Origin: Siphonodentalium dalli
Taxonomy: Eukaryota; Mollusca; Scaphopoda; Gadilida; Siphonodentaliidae
Length of the DNA: 64,000 nucleotides
NCBI GenBank assembly: GCA_032622095.1
Contig: CP136065.1
Location: 111,145,195-111,209,194 of the forward strand
Reading direction: 5' to 3'
Shown: piece after piece, positions 35,364 to 45,229 of the stretch
Numbering within the stretch: position 1 is the first letter of the stretch
Layout: every line of letters starts with the position of its first letter
Translations under genes and position numbers: made by a program
The notes under the pieces: generated by a model
Told to the model about the DNA's origin: nothing
The model's input: the letters and a program-made list of their open reading frames with translations, nothing else
Databases searched by the model: none

Positions 35364-35887
35364 AGTCGTGAACTTTAACCCATAGGCACATACGGTGATG
35401 ATTAAATACATGTTCATATCCGTGGGGAACTGGAAATAACGATTTTAAAGACATGATCTCCGTGAGATGAAGATCAGAGTGTCCATCATAAATAGTGACG
35501 CATACGGTCTCTGGTACTTCTCTGAAACTTTAATAGATTTCGATTAAAATTCCCAATTTTTAAGAAACATGTGCATCCAATCAGATTAGAGCTTCTGCAA
35601 TTGAAGGAAAAGAGTTACCACGAATAATTGGGAAGTGAAACGTCTGAGGATTTCGGTGTCTTTTTATCAGAAAAACACACAGAAAGTGGTGAAATCTGCG
35701 ACAATCGTAAAATTAATTGCTAAAATAATTGAATTTAAAATAGTAGACAATGATTTTCAGCCCATACAACAACGGAAATGAGCGGAACACCCCGTTTATC
35801 CATTCCCCATAGTAAATTTTAAGCTGAATTCGGCTTAATAAGCTAAGTTCAGCTTATTAAGCTGAATATCCAGTTGTGCCGGACCTG
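35364..35887 (-). repeat. Right terminal inverted repeat
   Basis: 524 bp, reverse complement of the left arm, with the same palindromes near its tip. A few point differences and the missing ~53 nt block show that the arms have diverged since insertion, or were never identical. Confidence 0.9.
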
Positions 35888-36003
35888 AACGATGGCGAAA
35901 GCAGATGTGTCAGTGGAGGAATTTTCAAAACTTCCGGATTTCATTGAAGTTGAACACCGCTGGTTGGTTAAACTTGTAGGTCGTCGGCCCTCGTGCCTCA
36001 GAT
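35888..36003 (+). pseudogene. LINE ORF1 relic, piece 3
   Basis: Begins at the second AACGA copy and reads MAKADVSVEEFSKLPDFIE and LVKLVGRRPSCLR, aligning to MAMSVEDFREFPDFIQ and LVTIVGSPPICLR in the copy at 63857. It stops just inside the zinc knuckle. The following sequence (36004-36170) is a different repeat with TTTGAGTCGGATCAGTCGAG. Confidence 0.8.
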
Positions 36004-36239
36004 CGGATCGGTCGAGGTCTAGAAACATGCCATTAAGAGCGAGGTCAAGTTCAAACCTGAAATTGGACCCGCCCATGTTGTTCCCCGTTTCAAAGTAGAC
36101 CAAATTTGAGTCGGATCAGTCGAGCAGTTTTCGGGTCTGCAACAGACAGAAAGAAGTTCCAAAATATATACAATGAAGAATACTTATTATGTTATATATA
36201 GTATGATATAACACTGGCGTCATATTAACTTTTTAAACG

Positions 36240-36800
36240 CTAATTTTGTATACGGACTCGCTCAGTCTCTTTGTTTTCAGAGACTGACTCGCTATAGACC
36301 GGCGAATACTCGACGTCATCTTAGAATACCATCAGCTGCTTTCAAACGTTCTCACGTAGCTAATTTTGACTAGCTCAGTCTCTGAAAAGACAACGAAAAT
36401 GATTTTTCGTCGTTTTTCTGAGACTGAGACATGCTATTCACCGGTAAACACTCGACGTAGTCGTCAAATACCATCACCTGCTTTCAAACGTTCTCACATA
36501 GCTAACAAAATAACGCTCTTTATTTTTACCATATCAGGAAAAAACTTACACGGAACGCTCTTTATTGTTTCAATGTGAACAAAGAAGAGTCCAGTGTAAA
36601 TTTCTTAAGCTGCTTCACAGACCCGCTGTTGACGCGTGAGGACATTGCATGCGGCTATCTGGTCAGGCGCAACGTTTCAAACCATACATATAATCACTGG
36701 GGTTGCGGCTGTAAGCATCTTGATGCAATCCATTTTATGTCTTCGACAAGTGTTTCTGTGGGATACATGTTATGTGTTAAAGTTACGTTCTTATTTATCA
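36240..36800 (+). repeat. Repeat module B, plus copy (partial)
   Basis: Shares with 52272-53040 the start ATACGGACTCGCTCAGTCTC, the tripartite module (36514-36565), CAACGTTTCAAACCA and the end TGTGGGATACATGTTATGTG. Its hairpin section is duplicated: two AGACTGA-flanked arms at about 36260 and 36380. Confidence 0.65.
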
Positions 36801-37019
36801 ATTAAATTTGATTTACCCTTCCGAGTTCATATTTTAAATGCATTCCGAATCTCAACATCTGTTCTCTGTCATTTGTTGAGTATTTCATACCGATAACTCC
36901 ATATTTAGGTTCACTGATTAATGTTTGCGACCCATTTCTTCAATCGGCTTGACGGTACCGAACTGACTGCTCCATTTAGTGTAGTGACTTGGCGACAAAT
37001 TTTTGTCATATTGGAACGG

Positions 37020-37870
37020 GCGGGCGGCGTGTTTTGCTTATAACTCAACCGTTTATTGACGGATTAAAAAAAAATTGCACGTAAGCTGTAGACAAAAAAT
37101 CGGGTTCGTCCGCACATTTATTACAGAGTTATGGCCCTTTGAATTTTCAGCTCGTTAGCGCGATAACTTCAACAAACGTTATCCGATTTGATTGAAATTT
37201 GGTATATAGGTGTCTCCCAAGAATATCTCGGATGAGTTCGAAAACCGGCCTGGTCCGATAAAATTTTATAGAGTTATGGCCCTGAATTAGTCATTTTTCA
37301 CGAATTTTCAGCTTGTTAGCGCGATAACTTCAACAAACGTTATCCGATTTGATTGAAATTTGGTATATAGGTGTCTCCCAAGAATATCTCGGTCGAGTTC
37401 GAAAACCGGCCAGGTCCGATAAAATTTGATAGAGTTATGGCCCTTAATTAGTCATTTTTCACGAATTTTCAGCTTGTTAGCGCGATAACTTCAACAAACG
37501 TTATCCGATTTGATTGAAATTTGGTATATAAGTGTCTTCCAATAATATCCTGGACGAGTTCGAAAACCAGCCTGGCCCAATAAAATTTGATAGAGTTATG
37601 GCCCTTAATTTGTCATTTTTCGTGAATTTTTAGCTCATTAGCGCGATAACTTCAACAAACGTCCTCCGATTTGTTTAAAATTTGGAATAGACATACTTGC
37701 CAAGAATATTTCTGACGAGTTCGAAAACCAGCCTGGCCCGATCAAATTTGATGGAGTTATGGCCCTTAATTAGTCATTTTTCGATTTTACCTATTAATTA
37801 GTCTACCGATACTGATGCACACCAATTGGCGGTAGCCACCGGCGGTAAGCCACCGAAAACGAGACACAGC
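37020..37870 (+). repeat. ~165 bp tandem repeat array
   Basis: Four consecutive units starting near 37147, 37311, 37471 and 37630 share TTAGCGCGATAACTTCAACA, GAGTTCGAAAACC and TAGAGTTATGGCCCTTAATT. The first three are close to each other and the fourth is diverged. A partial unit leads in from ~37030, and the array ends in a CACCGGCGGTAAGCCACCG hairpin. This is a widespread type of short tandem array in invertebrate genomes. No coding content. Confidence 0.8.
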
Positions 37871-37999
37871 ATCTCTGATGCCACCTCTTGTTTTATATTA
37901 TGTCAAGTTAGGTGTGCTCTTTCAGAAAGTGAACTAGAAACAGGTTTCTGATTAATATTAACCCTTGTTTCCAGTATAAATCCAAGATGGCGGCCAAAT

Positions 38000-38740
38000 T
38001 TAATCATTATCTGAATTATATTATCGCCATATTGTCTGCTAATGTATCCACTCATAGAAATGGAGATTAAAACTTCCAACAAAGCTATTTCCGTTGTTAG
38101 TATTGAGTACCAACCACTAACTGACCTATGCATCATCAGATCATGTGTATAGATACAACAGACGGTGAATTTAAGCTATATGAAGAAGAGGAGCTTCATC
38201 GGGCTTACATGCTTTTATTACCCGCCCTGGTTGAAGCGGGTTCAAGATTGCACCACATGACACGGGGGACTATAACCTTGATGGCATGGGTAGCAGCCAT
38301 ATATACCACGAACATAATTCGTGTTCCCTGTGCCTCTCTGAGGAATCTGGAGACAAGATGAAATGTGTGTCGTTGAAGGAAGCCCTGCTGTGGGACATGG
38401 GCAGTATGAGGACTGTATAATATAGAGGTCAGTCTCAACTGAACCAAATTAAATAAAAATAGTTTACTTTCCCAAGTCCCAACATTGGCCAGACTAATGA
38501 TAGATCATGCACACCTGTGATGTTGTATGTTTGAAAATTCCAACTGTACCCTGCGCTGGTGACCTGGCCCATAACTCACCCTTTCCAGTTACCATCCAGT
38601 AGTAGGTCACACGACACATTTTACCCACACAAAATATCAATGTTTATATTATGTAAAATTGTACAAAAAATCAACCATAAAAAACTACTAAAATCCCATA
38701 AATGAGTAAATGGCAGTATTTAATAATAAGGAGCCATATT
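38000..38740 (-). repeat. Repeat E, inverted fragment
   Basis: Contains the minus-strand forms of the repeat E blocks (GTTGAAGCGGGTT, GGTCAAATAGTGGTTGG-like, CTACTAAAATCCCATA), out of the usual order, so it is a rearranged fragment. Confidence 0.6.
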
Positions 38741-39433
38741 ATAGTTCTTTTTCTCTTTAGATAGTACTAGCAGATTAGCCCGCCACTGGTGGTATTCGTC
38801 CCATGGCTTTGTTCGAGCCTTTAATGTTTGTTTTTCGTTCGTGAGCAGACACGGGGGTCCCCATTCCTGTTGTGTGGGATGAAGCGTACCGACCTATCGA
38901 GAGCATTGTCTTTCAACGCGCCGGGAAATCGTCTCAAGTTAGAAACTGAATCTTCAAGCTATTCATCTATGTATTAACTTACACTGTTCCGCCCGTGATT
39001 GGTGGACGGCTTTTTCAATGAGTTAATTCTACCTTTTTAATCAAGAGAAATGATGGCCTCACCATGGACCAACAACAATCCAAGTACAACATTTGGGAAT
39101 TTTTCCCCACACCAATTCAATTCATGAGTAACTGGGCTTGTATTTTTTCTGTCCATACATTCATTCATCTAAGCGTTTCTTAATCCATTAATTATCGTTG
39201 TTCATTAACTGAGTGGTCAGAATACAGAACTGAAAATGTGAGGAGACATGAGATAAACAATCAAGTGAATGAACCAGATTGTGTGCAGGGCGATAATGTG
39301 GAATGTACAACGGATGAAAATGTTGGAAGAGATGTCAATATAACCAGTAAGCACAAACATCGAATGAAATGAGAGCCACCGTCAAAAACCGAAGACAATG
39401 TACTTTGTGATGGCAAATTTTGTTTTTGAAAAG
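38741..39433. other. Stretch downstream of the Helitron helicase
   Basis: If the Helitron relic keeps its 3' end, it should lie here (minus strand). I looked for a terminal hairpin followed by CTRR and did not find a clear one. Otherwise nothing recognised. Confidence 0.35.
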
Positions 39434-41345
39434 CTACCTCAGTGCTTCTGGGTAAACAACGTTCCTAGTTTTGCCTTCTGGTGCATAAACGAACATACTG
39501 GAGGGTGAGCCGACACGTGAGCATGCAACATATAGCTGACCATGTGAGAAACATGGACTCTGAAGTTGGAGGCCAGCAACTTTAAGTGTCTGTCCCCTGT
39601 GATTTGTTGTTTGACATTGCAAAGCTCAATCGAACTGGGAACTGAAGTCGGCGGAACTGTATTGGCGAGTCAGTGGGAATCAATGGGATCCTAGGGAGAG
39701 AAAAAAGAAAATCGTGTACCATTACACAACTTCGGTGGTTCAAGATTTCGGAGCAACATGATTGGTGCACCTACCTGCAACTGATGAGGTGGCATGCCTG
39801 GGGGTTTAAGTGAATTGAGGAACTCGGTCGGATAATTGAAAATTTCTGATTGGTCTGGAATGGTATCAATGGAGTGGATAGAATGAAGCTGTCCAGGGAC
39901 TTGTTCCAACAACTTAAAGTTAACCTCGTCAAAAATATTTGTTGGAGCCATATGATCCGAGAGTTTGCGAGGAAGATCTCTGAAAACATTCACAATGAGC
40001 TCATCAAGAGTGGAAACAATCGAGCTCAAAACACGTATATATATTCGTCCTTCGGCATCAGAATTGCACTTGCCATCGCCAATTCTGAGTAACTAGTCGG
40101 AAAAATATGCAGCCACGTCATTGCCGAACAGATGCGCCCTCGTGTTAAAGGCACGTGCGGTTTTAATTGTCGAAAATATTCATATTTGTTCCAAACACCG
40201 TAAACAGAAAAACATTAAAACGCATACAGTTCCGTTCATATATACCATGACCATCGCGTAAACAGCATGTCATCATAAAGACCTACTATATTTTACCAAG
40301 CAAGAGCCTGATTGTGTTACATAAGACAGCACAATGCTACTGGCTAATCACACACAAATGACATAAACGCTCTTTATGAGTTCCATATCAGGTATTCACC
40401 AGCAAAGAACGCTCTTTATGTTTACCATCATAATATAAACAAACACCAGAAAAGTAACTTTTTATACTTTTGTTTACATAACAATGGTCAAGCATTTGAC
40501 CATAACATACTGTTTATGCGATATTTCTTATTTGTATACGGACAAAGTATATCTACATTTTGATGTTCTTTCTGTTTGTGGCGGTTTTTGACGGGTGGAG
40601 ATATTATTACAGGATACCCACCGCCAAGGCCAACCGTGTCTTTAATTGTCAGCTTGAGTATTCGAACACTCTTCCAAAGGTAAGATGATTTGATGCAAGA
40701 TTTTAATTGATCAGCCTTTGTGCCTTTTGGTACAACAGGCAGAGTTTGTCGGCAGTCTCCAGACAATAGTAAGGTTATGCCACCCATAATATTGTTCCAG
40801 CCCCTTATATCTTGCAGTGTTCGATCCAGTGCCTCGAATGCTCTCTTATGTGACAAAGTACACTCATCCCAGACAATCAACACATCCTCTCTCAACAGGT
40901 GAGCAAGACCAGTACCCTTGCTTATGTTACATGTTGGAGTATCGCTCGCATTCAAATTGAGTGGCAGTTTGAATATTGAATGTGCAGTTTTACCTCCAGG
41001 AAGAAGTGTTGCAGCTACGCCAGAGGATGCAACAACGATTTTCATTTCTTCCCTGACTGTCGCCAAAATAAGGTTGGTCACAAACGTTTTCCCAGTACCA
41101 CCGGGAGCGCCGAGAAAATAAATACCACCAAGGTGATTGGCAACACTCTGCAGTATGGTCACATAACAGTGTCGCTGCTCTGGGAGAAGATTTGGTTCGT
41201 CTGATGAAAGAGTTTGTTCGATATTGTCTAAATCATATGACAGTTCACGTAGCACCTCTCGTGGCAGTGTAGACGTGCGAGAATGTTGAGTGTGAGGGAT
41301 ACCGAAATTGTGGAGCTCTGGTCCCCCAAGTCCAGGATTTTGTTT
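39434..41345 (-). pseudogene. Helitron Pif1-like helicase, interrupted
   Basis: The frame at 41345-40646 carries the Pif1-family helicase motifs of Helitrons: Walker A GAPGGTGKTF, motif Ia ASSGVAATLLPGGKTAHSIF, Walker B VLIVWDE and motif III LLLSGDCRQTLPVVP. The reading breaks at a TTAA MITE (40145-40645) and resumes beyond it with MRAHLFGNDVAAYFSD, RIGDGK and DEVNFKLLEQVPGQLH (to ~39690). Frameshifts then lead to the C-terminal signature HGQLYVACSRVGSPSSMFVY, ending at 39434. At least one stop (after YFSD) and two frameshifts make it a pseudogene. The enzyme would unwind DNA during rolling-circle transposition. A Rep-domain fragment on the same strand lies at 54313-54741, but too far away to be called the same element. 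Confidence 0.88.
40145..40645 (-). mobile_element. TTAA MITE family A inside the helicase
   Basis: 501 bp, inverted copy of the family at 14632 with TTAA on both sides and the tripartite module at 40368-40419. Deleting it with one TTAA joins the helicase segment ending ILKLT to MRAHLFG, so it landed in an already existing Helitron gene. Confidence 0.88.
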
Positions 41346-41449
41346 TCGATCTCGATGAGAGAAGCATTGAAAATATCATCGTTGAATGAAACGTCAATGC
41401 CAAGATATGCAACTTGTACTTAAGAGATTGTGTAGATGTACATCCATAA

Positions 41450-41945
41450 CACAATGGCACTCTGGTGTGTTCCATTTTTAACTCTACATCTATTGTTTCA
41501 TGGTTAATATTTCAGTCAATGATTATCAGATGTCAAGTGTAGATCTTTGCAATCAAAATGTAGATTTTAAAAATAATCAACAACTATTGTTACAAATATC
41601 TGTTTATCAACTGTATGCTTTGACAACACAGCCATGACGCGGCAATTAGACCCATTCCCCGTCCCATTGTTTCTTGGGTGGTGGATGTGTGTAATGGATG
41701 AAAGATTAGGGAATGAATATACATATATGACTATTTATATGTCCATTGTAGAGTGCGTACCACTATGCATCCTCATATCTCGGGTACAGATTTAACAAGA
41801 CAGTGAATTTAAGCTATCTGGAGAAGAGGAACTGTTTGTGGCTTACATTCTATATTACCCGCCTTGGTTGAATCGGGTTGGAAATTGCACCATATGACAA
41901 GGGCCACATGGCAATTGTTCTAGAATTTGTAGAATTAATAATTCC
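41450..41945 (-). repeat. Repeat E, inverted fragment
   Basis: Minus-strand copy of the E blocks around the AACAGATATTTGTAAC and GAAGAGGAACTG phrases. It abuts the start of the Helitron relic. Confidence 0.65.
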
Positions 41946-42029
41946 ACACAATAATCCAATGTTAAGTTAATTGTCCTCCGAAAAAAATATTTTGGGCGGA
42001 CTATAGAAACGGGCTCCGTCCGTCTGTCA

Positions 42030-42860
42030 CACCTTTTGAGTACCTTCATGGTGTAATCATCTCCTCCTACATATTTCATCCCAGAGATTTGAAACTTCAG
42101 AATATTGTTGCCCATATATTGAAGATGTGCAACATGTATATAGATGACGAAAAATTATTTTTTGACAGACTTATTAAAGGTACGGTTGGCCTTGGCGGTG
42201 GGTATCCTGTGAAAATATGTCCACCCGTCCAAAACCGCCACAAACAGAAAGAACATCAAAATGTAGACAGACTTTGTCCGTATACAAACAAGAAGTATCG
42301 CATAAACAGTATGTTATTGTTATACTTTTTACCATTGTTATGTAAACAAAAGCATAGAAAGTAACTTTTCTGGTGTTTGTTTATATTATGATGGTAAACA
42401 TAAAGAGCGTTCTTTGTTTGTGAATTCCTTATATGGCACTAATACAGAGCGTTTATGCCATGTTTGTGTGATTAGCCAGTAGCATTGTGCTGTCTTCTGT
42501 AACACAACCAGGTTCTTGCTTGGGTAAAATATAGTAGGTCTTTATGATAACATGCTGTTTACGCGATAGTCATGGTATATATGAACGAAACTGTATGCAT
42601 TTTAATGTTTTTCTGTTTACGGTGATTGGAACAAATATGAATATTTTCGACAACTAAGGCCTCACGTGCCTTTAACCCTTTTTGACTTAGAAAATTTCAA
42701 CATTTTTAAAATAATTTTCGGTATGAGGGTACCCTCATGGTGTAATCAACTCCTCCTACAGTTTTGATCGTAGATATTTGAAACTTCAGAGTATTGCCAC
42801 ATATTGGAGATGTGCAACATGTATATAAATGACGGATTTTTTTTTACGGCGTTATTAACC
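42030..42860 (+). repeat. ~140 bp direct repeat flanking a MITE
   Basis: About 42033-42173 and 42725-42860 share TCATGGTGTAATCA, CTCCTCCTACA, TTTGAAACTTCAGA and GATGTGCAACATGTATATA. They lie on the two sides of the TTAA MITE at 42174-42675, so a tandem repeat was split by the MITE. Confidence 0.7.
42174..42675 (+). mobile_element. TTAA MITE family A
   Basis: 502 bp, TTAA both sides, ends AGGTACGGTTGGCC and CTCACGTGCCT. The tripartite module is degenerate here (42400-42451), with point changes in two of its three boxes. Confidence 0.85.
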
Positions 42861-44030
42861 CTTTTCGACCAGTGTTTCGACTAGAAAATTTCAATATATG
42901 TGTTAACAGAGCGGCATCGACTTGCCACGTTTTCGGGGGACACTGGTCGGCTGAAGTTTGGTACGGAGGTACTACATCATGACTGCTTTCAAATAAGAGG
43001 CCCATGACAATCACCTTTTCCAATCTTGAGTGATCCTTTGTTTATCTGGAAATCTTGTCCGAAAGATATCTCAACTAAAGGCTATAGGATTTAAATTAAA
43101 TTTTGTTTTCTATTTTTGGAGGGCTTTTAAAGGCCCAAATGACATGGATTTCATATTTATACTCTGTTTTTTGTTGGTCAAGTTCTCAATTTAGCTCGAC
43201 TTGAAAGTCATGTTTCAGCTATATGTCATCCTTGCATGTGTGTCTACGTACGTCCAACTATCTGCATTCCCTATCACCCCAGTATCTATAACATTTACAA
43301 GAGACCCTCTCCAAGTTGAGATTCAGTGTCATTGACACTTTCATTGAAATTTGTCATGTGTTATGTGTGATTGATATGTATATTGGAGCGATCTGTTTAT
43401 GGTGAATCAGCCAAAACGCATGGCTGCAGTCAGCAATCTTGGTTTTCAGTATTAATCACCATTAATCATGCGCAAATTTATAACTGAAAAAAAAAGGAAT
43501 ACTGAGTGAATATTAAATACAATATTCATCACCGAAGATGGAACTATTCCCGGAAGTATGATCAATAGGATGCTACTTAAACGCTGTTTGGTTGGTGCGT
43601 TGAAATAGGTCAAATTCAATGCCAATTGCGAAAATAAAAACAATTAGTTAGTGGATGCATTCGCAGAAAATAGTATCCAGAATATTTACTCACCGACATC
43701 AACCGCCACAGTATGTTTTCACATAAAATAGTTAATATCGAAAAACAGCCGGTTTGAGAGTATAATATATAGCAGAATACAGCTAGGTTATTGTAGCTGT
43801 ATTCTCACATTTGCCAGACCTGATAATCATAAGGTGCATGAGCGTTGAACATGTTTTGTTTCCCTACTTGTATTTATTTTATGGCTAATATTTATTTATA
43901 ATATAATGCCTTAATGGCCAACATGTATGGGATGCCAAATTGACATTTAATAAATAATTGACCTTAATGCAATAAGGAATCCCTTATGGGAGAAAAATAA
44001 TAAATGTTCCACTTTACCTCCCTCTTAGTC
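42861..44030. other. Stretch with nothing recognised
   Basis: AT-rich, with a few short open frames on the minus strand (43452-43643, 43964-44164) that look like chance. Confidence 0.4.
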
Positions 44031-44532
44031 TTAAAGGTACGGTTGGCCTTGGCGGTGGGTATCCTGTGAAAATATTTCCACCCGTCAAAAACCACCACAA
44101 ACAGAAAGAACATCAAAATGTAGACAGACTTTGTCCGTATACAAATAAGAAATATCGCATACACAGTATGTTATTGTCATATATTTGACCATTGTTATGT
44201 AAACAAAAGCACAAAAAGTTACTTTTCTGGTGTTTGTTTATATTATGATGGTAAACATAAAGAGCGTTCTTTGTTGGTGAATTCCTGATATGGAACTAAT
44301 AAAGAGCGTTTATGCCATTTGTGTGTGATTAGCCAGTAGCATTGTGCTGTCTTCTGTAACACAACCAGGCTCTTGCTTAGGTAAAATATAGTAGGTCTTT
44401 ATGATAACATGCTGTTTACGCGATGTTCATGGTATATATGAACGAAACTGTTTGCGTTTTAATGTTTTTCTGTTTACGGCGATTGGAACAAATATGAATA
44501 TTTTCGACTACTAAAGCCACACGTGCCTTTAA
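44031..44532 (+). mobile_element. TTAA MITE family A
   Basis: 502 bp, TTAA both sides, nearly identical in sequence to the copy at 14632. The tripartite module is intact at 44257-44308. Confidence 0.88.
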
Positions 44533-45159
44533 GCAGTTTGATGTAGGCCCTAGTTTAATTTTAATAACAAACGTCGAAAATAGGCCATAGGGGAAATTGG
44601 TACATCATACATGACAAAATAATAATCAGTAGATCTAAATCACCTGAACAAGAAAATGTCAAGCCAAAATTAGCTGCTATAAAGTGTTATTGACACATGT
44701 TCCAAAATATTATCGATATATATAGTCTATTCTTCTTATCGTGTAGTAGAACTTTGCGTTTTTTTGTTGTGGTGAAAATGGAGTTTTGCGTTTCCATGGC
44801 GACAGATGCAAAACGAGGAAAAACGAAACGATGTGATTGTGAAGATGCTACAGAGATAATTTATAGTTTATTGTCTTGAATTTTATATGAATTATGAATA
44901 TGGTGCAGTCCCAGAAATGTGTCAAGGCAATATTGCAACATGACATTGTCATTGTGGAATGCAACATTTTCCTAATTCCGAGTTATTTTAAGTCGTCTCC
45001 CCTCGATCACATCTGTGTTGGATCGACACATTCTATTTTTAGACTGTTAACTACACGCATGCTCTCAATTTGATTTTTGAAACATTTGCATGGCCATCAT
45101 GCAATAACACACCCAGTTCGTTATCTGTGTTACCTACATGGATACAAAAAAATACTTAC
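44533..45159. other. Stretch with nothing recognised
   Basis: Would be the first intron of the minus-strand exon below. I looked for a following SAM-domain exon here and saw none. The 60-codon plus frame at 44697-44879 looks like chance. Confidence 0.35.
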
Positions 45160-45229
45160 CACTAAATCGTTGTTGCAGGTCCGAGAGGCCCCATTCAACC
45201 AATTTACCCGAGACAAAATCGTCCGCCAT
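45160..45229 (-). CDS. Isolated SAM-domain-like first exon
   Basis: ATG at 45229 in a good context (ATCATGGCGG) opens MADDFVSGKLVEWGLSDLQQ, followed by RFS and a strong donor G|GTAAGT at 45159. The pattern, two or three acidic residues, a Val, then LVEWGL and a spaced Leu and Phe, is the start of helix 1-2 of SAM domains in the SAMD3-like proteins of aquatic animals. Upstream (45230-45480) could be its promoter. The rest of the gene is not found on the minus strand down to 39 kb. It could be a host gene cut apart by insertions, or one with a very long intron. Confidence 0.4.

Larger units (their letters stand above)
29335..35887. mobile_element. 6,553 bp TIR element carrying DUF6589-like and PHD-like genes
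   Basis: Bounded by inverted repeats that begin CAGGTCCG(A/G)CACAACTGG and flanked by the 5 bp direct duplication AACGA (29330-29334, 35888-35892). The host on either side is one LINE ORF1 relic, interrupted between its GKR and MAKADVSVEEF segments, which proves insertion. Inside are a decayed plus-strand multi-exon gene (30343-34504), an antisense PHD-like gene in its large intron (32547-33388) and a small Cys-rich minus-strand ORF (35136-35318). Long TIRs, a short duplication and a multi-intron gene are features of eukaryotic DNA transposons, but I cannot match ends and gene to a named superfamily. Confidence 0.85.
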
